Assembly (NCBI GenBank): GCA_964544865.1
Contig: CAZJDV010000030.1
Location: forward strand, 1-25,067
Length of the DNA stretch: 25,067 bases
DNA from: CAZJDV01 sp964544865
Lineage (GTDB): Bacteria; Chloroflexota; Dehalococcoidia; Lucifugimonadales; CAJWER01
Direction of reading: 5' to 3'
The translations under genes were made by a program, and so were the position numbers. Positions within the stretch are counted from its first letter, which is position 1. The number at the start of each line of letters is the position of its first letter. A model generated the notes under the pieces. That model did no database searches, was not told where the DNA came from, and worked only from the letters and a program-made list of their open reading frames with translations. Shown here in pieces: positions 1 to 7,619 of the stretch.

Positions 1-1049
1 AAGCTCTGCTGGCGCACACGACCGGCCTGGACGCCATCCTCGTCAGCTCCCGATGCGACATGCACACTCCAATCGCCACAAAGGTCGCGGCGACGGGACT
101 GCCGCTCTACCTGGAGAAGCCCGTCTCGGTGTCGTACGAGCAGCTTGCCGCGCTGCGGGACGCCTATCGCGGCCGGGAGGGATCGGTCGTCGTCTCCTTC
201 GGATTGCGCGCGACTCCGCTGTTCCAGAAATTCCTGGACGTGGTGCGCAGCGGGCGGCTGGGCGTGATAAACCAGCTCCAGGCGATCAACAACGTGCCCT
301 ACGGCGGCGTGTACTACCACCGGTTCTACCGCGAGTACGAGATCTCCGGCGGACTGTGGCTCCAGAAGGCTACTCACGACTTCGACTACATCAACGCTGT
401 CCTTGGCCGGCCCGTCATGATTACCGCCATGATGACGCGCAAGGTGTACGGCGGCGGCATGGCCCACGACCTGTGGTGCTCATCGTGCGACCGGGCTGGG
501 ACATGCCCTGAGAGCCCTCAGGGAGTGGCGCGCCGGGGCGACGACGGGGGTATGGGTAAGGTCGACCACCTCTGCGCGTTCGGCGACGGGATCAGGAACC
601 AGGACGCGGGCTCGGCACTGATCATGTACGAGGGCGGCGTCCACGCGAGCTACGCCCAAAACTTCGTGTCGCGCCGGTCCGCGGCGACGAGGGGAGCGAC
701 GGTCACAGGCTACGAGGCCACGGCCTCATTCGACCTCTTCACCAGCAAAGTGCGGGTAATAGACCATCATAATGACCGAGTGGACGACATCGAGGTGAAG
801 GTCGCGGGCGGCCATCACGGCGGCGACCACGTGCTCGCCCGAAACTTCGTGGACGTCTGCATGGGCCGCGCGGAGTCCCGCTCCGGCCTCAACGACGGAC
901 TGCTGAGCGCCGCCATGTGCCTGGCGGCCCGCGAGTCCGTCCACCGCCAGACCTGGCGGCCCATCCCCGACATCCGCTCCGACGACTTCCCGAACACCCG
1001 CGACCCCGCCTACACAACGCCCGCGGACCTGGAGCCGGTGGCGCCCTAA
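1..1049 (+). CDS. Gfo/Idh/MocA family NAD(P)-dependent oxidoreductase, 5' truncated by window edge
   Basis: The reading frame is open from base 3 to the TAA at 1047-1049, giving 348 visible residues, and no start is visible, so the N-terminal Rossmann glycine motif lies outside the window. The visible part begins in the Rossmann half with GLDAILVSS, then HTPIA and the family hallmark LYLEKPVS. Here EKP carries the conserved Lys that contacts nicotinamide and substrate. A C-terminal alpha/beta domain follows, with GGLWLQKATHDFDYINAVLG matching the conserved G-x-x-x-D/H-x-x-x-H-D-x-D segment. A Cys-rich loop (CSSCDRAGTC) is typical of a subset of this family. Family members oxidise or reduce sugars, inositols and related polyols in the cytosol. 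The substrate cannot be read from sequence. The ATG at 60 is internal and should not be used as the start. Confidence 0.9.
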   Translation, partial: ALLAHTTGLDAILVSSRCDMHTPIATKVAATGLPLYLEKPVSVSYEQLAALRDAYRGREGSVVVSFGLRATPLFQKFLDVVRSGRLGVINQLQAINNVPYGGVYYHRFYREYEISGGLWLQKATHDFDYINAVLGRPVMITAMMTRKVYGGGMAHDLWCSSCDRAGTCPESPQGVARRGDDGGMGKVDHLCAFGDGIRNQDAGSALIMYEGGVHASYAQNFVSRRSAATRGATVTGYEATASFDLFTSKVRVIDHHNDRVDDIEVKVAGGHHGGDHVLARNFVDVCMGRAESRSGLNDGLLSAAMCLAARESVHRQTWRPIPDIRSDDFPNTRDPAYTTPADLEPVAP

Positions 1050-1099
1050 AGTGGGGTCGGGTACGACCAGGGCACCGAGCTTGAGGAGCGCCAACCGTA

Positions 1100-1552
1100 C
1101 CGACCGCACGGTGCTGAGCCCTTACTGAGAGTCCCATCCTCGTATGTCACGCTAACCGAATAGAGGAACTGGTACGCGCTCATCTGGCCCAAATACTTGA
1201 AATTATCTCGAACATCCGCTACGGCATCGCCGGTCTAATCATGCGACCGAAGATAGTCATCGAAACTCCCGTGCTTTTCGTCCAACTCCAGCATTCGATT
1301 CGCGTTGTAGACGATGGCGTCCAACTTGCCTCGATGGCGGATCACGCTCCGATCGGAGGCGAGACGGTCGATGTCGTCCGAGGATAAATTGGCGACCGCC
1401 AGCGGGTCGCCCCCCGGAAGACGTCGCGAATTCCAGTCCACTTGAACTCCTCCACTCTCCAAAGAGATCCCCACTCAAAATACCGTCTGGCTCATAACTT
1501 CTAGGTAGTCGGACAGGCTCTTCGGACGGATTCGTGGGGGACTGCCCATCAT
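1100..1552 (-). pseudogene. Decayed DNA-3-methyladenine glycosylase I-like gene (Tag family)
   Basis: A complete Tag-like glycosylase can be rebuilt by joining frames. The ATG at 1552 follows an intact GGAGG (1559-1563 on this strand) and reads RPKSLSDYLEVMSQTVF, then TGA (1475-1477). VGIS follows. After a +1 slip in the AAA run at 1461-1463 comes WRVEEFKWTGIRDVFRG. After a -1 slip in the C-run at 1410-1415 come DPLAVANLSSDDIDRL, IRHRGKLDAIVYNANRML and GSFDDYLRSHD. A TAG (1235-1237) interrupts, and FKYLGQMSAYQFLYSV continues in the same frame. This order matches the family: N-terminal Y-x-E-V-x-T/S-x-x-V-F-Q, W-x-x-V-x-x-K-W, the R-N-R-x-K-I-x-A helix and K-F-L-G-x-x-G-A-Y. Two stops and two frameshifts make function unlikely. 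The family removes alkylated bases from DNA. The 3' boundary is approximate. Confidence 0.75.
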
Positions 1553-1758
1553 CGTTGACCTCCGTGTGGCTGCGTGACGTGCTTTACGGAGACTGTGCCC
1601 CGCTGATCCAACGAGGTCACCTTCCCTTAGTCAGATCGTGGTTGATGACGCCATATCGGCCGTCTCCGCAACTCAGAACGCAGCCTCACCGCCTGCTGGT
1701 CGCCATCGGAAACATTCATCGATCTCTCACCCCGGGTAACGGCCCGCTACCGATCCTC
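1553..1758. other. Short intergenic stretch between glpK end and glycosylase pseudogene
   Basis: No gene is supported here. On the minus strand a 30-codon ORF begins with ATG near 1724, but it has no convincing ribosome-binding site or recognisable motif. The only functional remnant is the GGAGG site for the pseudogene at 1559-1563. Confidence 0.4.
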
Positions 1759-3261
1759 CTAACCCTTCACCCACCCCTTCGCCCGCTGTACGGCGCGCTT
1801 CCACTCGCCGTACAGCGCATCACGCTCGGACTGTCTCATATTCGGCTCGAACCTGGCGTCGCTGCGCAAATGGTCCGCGATCTCATCCGTGCCGCTCCAG
1901 AAGCTCACGGTGAGGCCGGCCAGGTAGCCCGCGCCCAGGGCCGTCGTCTCGGCCACGGCACAGCGCTCTATGGGCGTGTCCAGTATGTCGGCCTGGAACT
2001 GCATCATCACGGTGCTGGCCGTGCCCCCGCCGTCCACGCGCAGCAAGGGTATCGGAATGCCCGTGTCCGCCACCATCGCCTCGATGACGTCCCTGGTCTG
2101 GTAGGCGCTCGACTCCAGCGCGGCGCGGGCGATGTGACCTCGGCCCGTCCCCCTGGTGATGCCCACGATGGTTCCCCGGGCGTTCATGTCCCAGTGGGGC
2201 GCGCCCAGTCCGGTGAACGCGGGGACCATGTACACCCCCCCGTTGCCGGGGACCGACCCCGCCAGGCTGTTGATCTCCGAAGCCTCCCCGATCAGCCCAA
2301 GGCCGTCGCGGAGCCACTGTACTGTCGCGCCGGTGGCGAATATGCTGCCCTCCAGGGCGTAGGCCACGTCCCCGCCGATGCCCCAGGCGATGGTGGAGAT
2401 CAACCCCGCGCCGGACGAGACCCGCCGCCCACCTGTGTTCATCAGCACGAAGGAGCCCGTGCCGTAGGTGTTCTTGACCATCCCCGGCCGGAAGCACGCC
2501 TGGCCGAAGAGCGCCGAGTGCTGGTCGCCCGCCACGCCCGATATGGGGACGGCCCGGCCCCCGAAGAGCTCGCCCGCCGTCTCGCCATACAACTCGCTGG
2601 AAGATCTCACCTCGGGCAGCATCGCGAGGGGGATTTCCAGCTCACCCAGCAGCTCCTGGTCCCAGGACAGGGTGTCGATGTTGTAGAGCATTGTCCGCGA
2701 GGCGTTGGTCACGTCGGTGGCGTGCACCGCGCCGCCGGTCAGCTTCCACATCAACCAACTATCGACGGTCCCAAAGAGCAACTCGCCCCCCTCGGCCCGC
2801 CGCTGGGCGGAGGGGATGCTGTCCAGTATCCAGCGTATCTTCGTCGCAGAGAAGTAGGCGTCGATGGGCAGTCCCGTCTTCGCCCTCACGGTGTCTGTGA
2901 GCCCCCTGCGCTTCATGGCCTCGCAGAGGGGCGCCGTCCGGCGGCACTGCCACACGATGGCGTTGGCGACGGGCATGCCGGTCTGCCTGTCCCAGACGAT
3001 GGCCGTTTCGCGCTGGTTGGTAATCCCGATGGCCTCAACCTGGCCCGAGTCGATACCGGTGCTCGAAAGCAGCTCGCCGATCATGGCGACGCACGAGCCC
3101 CATATCTCCTCGGGATCGTGCTCGACCCAGCCCGGCCCCGGATATATCTGGGCGATCTCCCGGCTCGCCTGCCGGACGACATGCCCCGCGCCATCCAGAA
3201 GCAACGCGGTCGTGCCCGTCGTCCCCTGATCGATCGCCAGAATGTACCGTGCGCCGCTCAA
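1759..3261 (-). CDS. glpK: Glycerol kinase
   Basis: FGGY-family kinase that phosphorylates glycerol to glycerol 3-phosphate with ATP in the cytosol, the entry step of glycerol catabolism. The N-terminal phosphate loop ILAIDQGTTGTTALLLD sits at residues 7-23. The glycerol-contact segment ITNQRETAIVWDRQTG follows, then GVAGDQHSALFGQ with the catalytic Asp, the FGGY signature 2 (AFTGLGAPHWDMNARGTIVG) and the adenine-binding VDGGGTAS. I chose the TTG at 3261 because GGAGGG (3268-3273) lies 6 nt upstream and it gives 500 aa, the usual family length. A GTG at 3279 would lie upstream of that site. No glycerol facilitator or glycerol-3-phosphate dehydrogenase is adjacent. The neighbouring tenA is divergent, so glpK appears to stand alone. 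Confidence 0.95.
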   Translation of the reverse strand: MSGARYILAIDQGTTGTTALLLDGAGHVVRQASREIAQIYPGPGWVEHDPEEIWGSCVAMIGELLSSTGIDSGQVEAIGITNQRETAIVWDRQTGMPVANAIVWQCRRTAPLCEAMKRRGLTDTVRAKTGLPIDAYFSATKIRWILDSIPSAQRRAEGGELLFGTVDSWLMWKLTGGAVHATDVTNASRTMLYNIDTLSWDQELLGELEIPLAMLPEVRSSSELYGETAGELFGGRAVPISGVAGDQHSALFGQACFRPGMVKNTYGTGSFVLMNTGGRRVSSGAGLISTIAWGIGGDVAYALEGSIFATGATVQWLRDGLGLIGEASEINSLAGSVPGNGGVYMVPAFTGLGAPHWDMNARGTIVGITRGTGRGHIARAALESSAYQTRDVIEAMVADTGIPIPLLRVDGGGTASTVMMQFQADILDTPIERCAVAETTALGAGYLAGLTVSFWSGTDEIADHLRSDARFEPNMRQSERDALYGEWKRAVQRAKGWVKG

Positions 3262-3280
3262 GCCCACTCCCTCCAGCACC

Positions 3281-3311
3281 TATGTAGGCACGGCGGGCGG
3301 GGTTGTGTCAA
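3281..3311 (-). promoter_or_regulatory. Candidate glpK promoter
   Basis: On the minus strand there is a perfect TTGACA (3306-3311), a 19-bp spacer and TACATA (3281-3286), placing the start of transcription just before the GGAGGG that serves the TTG start at 3261. The opposite strand of the same segment has TTGTGT and a CATAAT at 3328-3333 that could serve tenA, so the two -35 regions may overlap. The -10 match is weak. Confidence 0.35.
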
Positions 3312-3399
3312 CCGCCGGTCTTCGCCCATAATTGGCGGTGTCCCGCGCCCAGACGCCCAACATGACGCCGGAGAACGCGTGGCATTGGAGGGAAAATCG

Positions 3400-4068
3400 A
3401 TGGGCTTTTCCGCCGAGATGCGAGAGAATTCGGTCCCGTCCCGTGACATGGAGAAGCGCCATCCTTTCGTGGCGGGGATCGGCGACGGGACGCTTTCCCT
3501 GGACAGGTTCCGCTACTACATGAGACAGGACTACCTGTTCCTGGTCGACTTCTCCAGGGTGATCGCGATGGCTGCGGCCAAGGCTCGATCCGTTGACGAC
3601 ATGGGGTGGTTCGCCCGTCTGCTTCACGAGACCCTGAACAGCGAGATGTCGCTGCACGTCGTATTTTGTGGTGATTTCGGCATATCCGAGGAGGAGTTGA
3701 TGGCGACCGAGCCCTCCCCGACGACGCTGGCCTACACGCGACACCTGATCGGGGCCGCCTACGCCGGCGATGCAGGAGAGATCGCCACGGCCATGCTGCC
3801 GTGCTCGTGGGGCTACTCCGAGATCGGCCGTATGCTGGAGGACCGGGGCGCACCGGAAGACCAACCCCTGTACAGCCGATGGATCGCGATGTACAGCTCG
3901 CCAGAGTTCGCCGAGTTGGCGGAGTGGCTGCGCTCCTACGTCGACCGCGCCGCAGAGGCCACCGGCGCCGAGGGCCGCCGGCGCATGGAAGAGCTGTGGG
4001 TCGCCAGCAGCCGCTACGAGTACATGTTCTGGGATGCCGCGTACCGCATGGAGGAGTGGCCTGTGTGA
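3400..4068 (+). CDS. tenA: TenA/thiaminase II family aminopyrimidine aminohydrolase
   Basis: A 222-residue protein, the usual TenA length. TenA hydrolyses 4-amino-5-aminomethyl-2-methylpyrimidine to the hydroxymethyl form for thiamin salvage and can also cleave thiamin. Key residues are present at the positions known from Bacillus subtilis TenA: Asp44 in RQDYLFL, the nucleophile Cys135 in LPCSWGY, Tyr139, and Glu207 in SSRYEYMFW. The catalytic set therefore looks intact. The ATG at 3400 is preceded by GGAGGG at 3387-3392. The same frame stays open upstream to 1534, but that stretch is antisense to glpK and shows no TenA homology. No thiamin gene or obvious TPP riboswitch is adjacent. It is convergent with the AAA+ ATPase. 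Confidence 0.9.
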   Translation: MGFSAEMRENSVPSRDMEKRHPFVAGIGDGTLSLDRFRYYMRQDYLFLVDFSRVIAMAAAKARSVDDMGWFARLLHETLNSEMSLHVVFCGDFGISEEELMATEPSPTTLAYTRHLIGAAYAGDAGEIATAMLPCSWGYSEIGRMLEDRGAPEDQPLYSRWIAMYSSPEFAELAEWLRSYVDRAAEATGAEGRRRMEELWVASSRYEYMFWDAAYRMEEWPV

Positions 4069-4085
4069 GGGCTTTATGGCCCCCA

Positions 4086-5031
4086 TTATCGGCCGGGGAC
4101 CTGCCGCCGGTACACGTACCGCCCCTCTACGCTCTCGCGGTTGAGCATCCGGCTCGGGTGCAGGCCCTCGAGAATCAACTCCACCGCAGAGGCGAATGAG
4201 GCTGGGTCATCAGCGAGGCCCAGCCTCAGGACGAGCTCCGAGCGGTCAAGGGGCTCTCCAAGCTGGTCCACATATGACGCCGAGGGGAACTCGCTGCCCA
4301 CCTCCATCACAAGGTGCTCCTCGAACATGTCCAGCAGGTCCCGAAACTCCTCGACCGCGAAATTGCGGCCGAAGACGTTCAGCACCGCTCTCTTGATGAG
4401 GTCGTCCACGACCTTGGCCTCACGGCCCTCCTCCACCGTCTCCAGCTCGATCTTGCCCGCGGTCGAGGCGTGGATACTGGGCAGGTCGCTGACGCGGGGA
4501 GACGCGGGCTCGTTGCATCGCAGACCGCGCTTGAACGCGTTTCCAAGGAGGGTCTCGTAGTTCGAGATGGAGACCTGCAGGCTGACGCCGGACCGCTGGT
4601 TGACCTCGAGGCTGAGGCGGGCCAGAGCAGTAATCTCGGCTACGATCTCTTTCATGTACTCCGGCACGGCGACCCTGTCGGCCGCGTCGGGGAAGCGCTT
4701 GTACTCCTGTTCTACGATGGAAATCTCGTCCCCGGCGCTCTTCGGGTAGTGAGTGCGGACCTGCGCCCCGTACCTGTCCTTGAGCGGCGTGATGATCCGC
4801 CCGCGGTTCGTATAGTCCTCCGGGTTCGCGCTGGCCGTCAGGTACACGCCCAGGGGCAGCATGATCCGGTAGCCCTTGATCTGGATGTCCCTCTCCTCCA
4901 TCAGATTGAATAGGCCAACCTGGATGCGCTCGGACAGGTCCGGAAGCTCGTTGATGCAGAAAATACCGCGATTCGTGCGAGGGATCAGGCCGTAGTGGAT
5001 GGCTAGCTCGTCGGACAGGTATCGCCCCTGG
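4086..5031 (-). CDS. ChlI/MoxR-like AAA+ ATPase, C-terminal portion after frameshift
   Basis: Continues the protein begun at 5500 in a second frame. The readable part starts at GRYLSDELAIHYGLIPRTNRG and includes FCINELPDL (Walker B region), LFNLMEERDIQIKGY, ASANPEDYTNRGRIITPLKDRYG (sensor 1 and the magnesium-chelatase-like insert) and a long helical C-terminus. With the N-terminal part the protein would be about 471 aa, consistent with the stand-alone magnesium chelatase ChlI-like ATPases of Chloroflexota and Thermus. Such ATPases usually act as chaperone-like remodelling enzymes with a VWA-domain partner, but no VWA gene is seen here. Coding quality stays high past the slip, so the sequence may be a consensus error or a very recent mutation. 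No start codon belongs to this fragment alone. Confidence 0.8.
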
Positions 5032-5500
5032 CCACCTTGATGGGATCGATCTCGCCGATCAGGTCCGCGACGGTGATGTCCAACGTCGCCAGCTTCTCGC
5101 CGTATCGGTCTTTCCTGCCGAGCCAGTCGATCTCGACGTCGTCGCCGTCGGCTGCGACCAGCGCCTTGCACCGCCTGCAGATCGGACTATAGGGGTTGTC
5201 GTTGATCTCGCAGCCCAACACATAGGGTATCGCCTCGTCGAGGAGGGTCACCATCCGCCGGATGATCTGGGATTTCGCCTGTCCCCGCTCTCCCAGCAGG
5301 ATCAGCTCCTGTCCAGCGAGGATGGCGTTCTCGATCTGTGGAATGACCGTCTCGTCGAACCCGATGATGCCGTGGAAAAGTTCGTCGCCGCTCTCGATCT
5401 TGGCGATGAGGTTCTTGCGGAGCTCCTCTCGGACGCTCAGTACTTCGTAGCCGCTATGGCGGAGCTCTCCGATCGTCCTCGCCGGTCCATTGCCAGACAT
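5003..5500 (-). CDS. ChlI/MoxR-like AAA+ ATPase, N-terminal portion before frameshift
   Basis: Starts at ATG 5500 behind GGGAGG, reads to IDPIKVARG, then runs out of frame and stops at 5003. Walker A is GERGQAKS (residues 70-77, with Lys76). Upstream is a helical region with the family phrase HGIIGFDETVIPQIENAILAGQE. A possible metal site follows, with Cys97, Cys108 and Cys111 in CEINDNPYSPICRRC, then EKLATLDITVADLIGEIDPIKVA. The homologous continuation is in the other frame, so the break lies near 5029, where the minus-strand run reads GCCAGGGGCGA and one extra G after GCC would give in-frame A-E-G-R-Y. A start further upstream at 5575 is possible but adds unrelated residues and lacks the good ribosome-binding site. 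Confidence 0.8.
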   Translation of the reverse strand: MSGNGPARTIGELRHSGYEVLSVREELRKNLIAKIESGDELFHGIIGFDETVIPQIENAILAGQELILLGERGQAKSQIIRRMVTLLDEAIPYVLGCEINDNPYSPICRRCKALVAADGDDVEIDWLGRKDRYGEKLATLDITVADLIGEIDPIKVARGDTCPTS

Positions 5501-5811
5501 GTTCCTGCCTCCCGTCACGTCCTGGTCCGAGAGCGACCATCGGTCCGGTCTGACATAGCTCACAACCCTTCGCAAGATATGGGTGCGGAAGTCACATCAG
5601 GATTTATCGCGGTCACTACCTGGCGCCGCCGGGCGGCGCAGGTGGAGTACGAGTACAGGCCTTCCGCGACACCGTACAACCTATTACGCCCTACGTACAA
5701 CAACCGATTCCAGCGGGAGACCGCGCCGATAGAGAGATTCGTGGAGACCAGATGCTCAACCGAGGCCCGACATCGGTTACAATTGAGTACGCCAATATGG
5801 AGGCATGAGCC
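5501..5811. other. Divergent intergenic region between AAA+ ATPase and retropepsin-like gene
   Basis: About 311 bp without a supported gene. It holds a GC-rich hairpin (GCGCCGC at 5623-5629 and GCGGCGC at 5633-5639), which lacks a T-run and so is not clearly a terminator. A possible -10 (TACAAT, 5778-5783) lies upstream of the gene at 5812, without a good -35. Confidence 0.4.
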
Positions 5812-6156
5812 ATGGTACTGACCTCTCTTCTAATCGCCATCGGCAATCCCGGCGAACCAGAGGTCACCGAGCAGATCGAGTTCCTGATAAACTCTGGAGC
5901 GGTGCATTCGGTCGTACCTGCGGAGGTCCTGAATCGCCTGGGAATAGTGCCGCTGGGCAGCCAGGAATACAGGGTGGCGAACGGCGGGAGGAGCGTGCGC
6001 CGGCAGGGCATCGCCCTGTTCAAGTACAAGGACCGGATTGGCGGTGCGGACGTCATCTTCGGCGAGGAGGGTGACAGCAACCTGCTGGGCGCCACCACGC
6101 TGGAGTCCCTCGATCCTATCAAGCGAGAGCTCCGGCCGCCGCCGATGGTGCTCTAG
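5812..6156 (+). CDS. Retropepsin-like (clan AA) aspartyl protease homologue with Asn in the active-site triplet
   Basis: A 114-residue protein with the fold markers of small retropepsin-like proteins: EFLINSGAVHSVVP at residues 23-36 where active enzymes have FLVD-S/T-GA, a central FKYKDRIGGADVIFGEEGD, and the psi-loop LLGATTLESL. The catalytic Asp of the D-S/T-G triplet is Asn27 here (codon AAC, one change from GAC). The C-terminal DPIKRELRPPPMVL is typical of a family common in Chloroflexota genomes. Compared with my memory of that family, the segment between ATTLESL and DPIKREL is a few residues short. The ATG at 5812 follows GGAGG with 8 nt spacing. It ends 4 nt into the convergent folB. 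Its partner and target are unknown, and peptidase activity is doubtful. Confidence 0.75.
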   Translation: MVLTSLLIAIGNPGEPEVTEQIEFLINSGAVHSVVPAEVLNRLGIVPLGSQEYRVANGGRSVRRQGIALFKYKDRIGGADVIFGEEGDSNLLGATTLESLDPIKRELRPPPMVL

Positions 6157-6527
6157 GCGGGACCGCGCTCCCGAAAGATCTCGACGGCCGCGTGGGAGAG
6201 TATGCTTCCCTTGATTGGTACCTCGGGCTTCATGACCTTCACCCGGATGGCATCCACCGAATACTCGTTCAGGACCCGTTGGGCTATGGTCTCCGCCACT
6301 TTCTCCAGCAGCGTGCGCCTCGTGCCCTCCAGGACCTGCTTGGCCAGCCTGAAAAGCTTGGAGTAGCTGATAGTGTCCGCGAGGTCGTCGGTGGTCCCCG
6401 GCTCGCGAAGGTCACAGTAGACATCCAGATCGACGACGAAGCGCTGCCCCACCTCCTGCTCCGCGCTGCTCGCGCCGTGAAATCCGTAGAACACCATTCC
6501 TCTCAGCATTATCTTGTCCCGCGCCAC
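6153..6527 (-). CDS. folB: Dihydroneopterin aldolase
   Basis: A 124-residue FolB. It converts 7,8-dihydroneopterin to 6-hydroxymethyl-7,8-dihydropterin and glycolaldehyde in folate synthesis, as an octamer in the cytosol. Visible family features are MLRGMVFYGFHGASSAEQEVGQRF, with the substrate-binding Glu23, SYSKLF, TLLEKVAETIAQRVL with conserved Glu75, and VKVMKPEVPIKG with catalytic Lys100. Length and motifs are complete. It lies 68 bp downstream of the CitE-like gene on the same strand, so the two may share a transcript although their roles are unrelated. No other folate genes are near. Confidence 0.93.
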   Translation of the reverse strand: MARDKIMLRGMVFYGFHGASSAEQEVGQRFVVDLDVYCDLREPGTTDDLADTISYSKLFRLAKQVLEGTRRTLLEKVAETIAQRVLNEYSVDAIRVKVMKPEVPIKGSILSHAAVEIFRERGPA

Positions 6528-6595
6528 GTTTACTCCTCAGAACTTCGGTCGGAATTGCCGGATGGCACGCGGTGTCCGCCCCGCCGCGGACACTC

Positions 6596-7462
6596 TCATC
6601 TTGATTTCTCTGCAAGCTCTAGGATACTACGCGCCCGTCGCACCACGGGCACGTCAATCATTTTCCCGTCCAGCGACGTCGAGGCGCGGCCAGAGCGCTC
6701 CGCCTCCTCAAAGGCCGCCACCACGCGGCGGGCACGCTCAATCTCAGCATCGGACGGTGTGAATACGTCGTTGATGATGCCGATCTGAGACGGATGAATC
6801 GCGAACTTGCCGACGAAGCCCAGACCTCGTGCGGTGAGGGTGTCGCGCCGCAGAGCCTCCGGGTCGCGAAACGCGACGTAAGGCGTGTCCAGCGCCTGCA
6901 CGCCCGCGGCCCGAGCCGCCACGCACACCACGCTCCTCGGATAGGCCAGCTCGGCTCCGCCCTCGGTGCGCTCGATCGCCATGTCGTTCGCGTAATCTTC
7001 GCCGCCGAACGCCACCGCGACGACCCTCGGCGAGGCGCTGCATATCTCGTAGGCGTGCACGACGCCTCCGGCGGTCTCGATCCAGGGCACGAGCTTGATC
7101 CCACCGGCCTCCAGACCGGCCTCCTTTTCGACCCGCTCTACGATGCTGGCGATACGGCGCACCTCGCCGGAATCGCCAACCTTGCCCACGGTGACTCCGT
7201 ATATGTGGGGTCCGATAACCGCGGCCAGGTCGTCTTCCATCATGCCGGTATCCGCGGCGTTGACCCTCGGGATGACAGCCGCCGCTGCCCTGGCCAGCCT
7301 GGGTAGTAAGGACGAAACGGTGCTGCGGGCGCTGTCTTTCTCGCCTAGGGGCACCGAGTCTTCCAGGTCGGGTATCAGGGCGTCCGGGGCGAGGCCCATC
7401 GCCTTTTCCAGCATGCTCGCCCGGTTGCCCGGTACGAAGAGGGGGCTTCGAATTGGGATCAT
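6596..7462 (-). CDS. CitE/HpcH-type C-C lyase (HpcH/HpaI aldolase/citrate lyase family)
   Basis: A 288-residue protein of the CitE-like TIM-barrel family, which cleaves or forms C-C bonds of acyl-CoA or oxo-acid substrates (citryl-CoA, malyl-CoA, citramalyl-CoA and relatives) with Mg2+. The sequence shows SPLFVPGNRASMLEKA, DLEDSVPLGEKD (32-43), the substrate Arg66 in VIPRVNA, metal-ligand Glu129 in VPWIETAGGV, metal-ligand Asp156 in GGEDYANDM, and GKFAIHPSQIGIINDVF, the usual IHPxQ motif. ATG 7462 gives the family length. A GTG 4 codons upstream is an alternative. The open frame extends to 8182, but that part is antisense to cofE and is not homologous. The exact substrate is not determinable, and no citrate lyase alpha or gamma subunit or CoA-transferase is adjacent. 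Confidence 0.88.
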   Translation of the reverse strand: MIPIRSPLFVPGNRASMLEKAMGLAPDALIPDLEDSVPLGEKDSARSTVSSLLPRLARAAAAVIPRVNAADTGMMEDDLAAVIGPHIYGVTVGKVGDSGEVRRIASIVERVEKEAGLEAGGIKLVPWIETAGGVVHAYEICSASPRVVAVAFGGEDYANDMAIERTEGGAELAYPRSVVCVAARAAGVQALDTPYVAFRDPEALRRDTLTARGLGFVGKFAIHPSQIGIINDVFTPSDAEIERARRVVAAFEEAERSGRASTSLDGKMIDVPVVRRARSILELAEKSR

Positions 7463-7580
7463 GGACGCCGCCACACCTTGTCGTGCAATGAGAGAGCGGC
7501 CTCGGTTCGCGCGGGAGGGCCGTCCTCGTGTCGTCCGCACGAGTATATCACGGCGGCGAGCCCGGCCTCTCTGGCGCTCG

Positions 7581-7610
7581 TTGACACCCGGAAATGCCCC
7601 GTGGTATAAC
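7581..7610 (+). promoter_or_regulatory. cofE promoter abutting the start codon
   Basis: A perfect TTGACA (7581-7586), an 18-bp spacer and an extended -10 TGgTATAAC (7602-7610). Transcription would begin about 6-8 nt after the -10, only a few bases from the ATG at 7620, leaving no room for a ribosome-binding site. Confidence 0.65.
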
Positions 7611-7619
7611 CGCCTCGTC

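Noticed and set aside
1534..3399. A long open frame continuing upstream of tenA on the plus strand
   Set aside because: It is antisense to glpK, has no homology, and a strong ribosome-binding site marks the tenA start at 3400.
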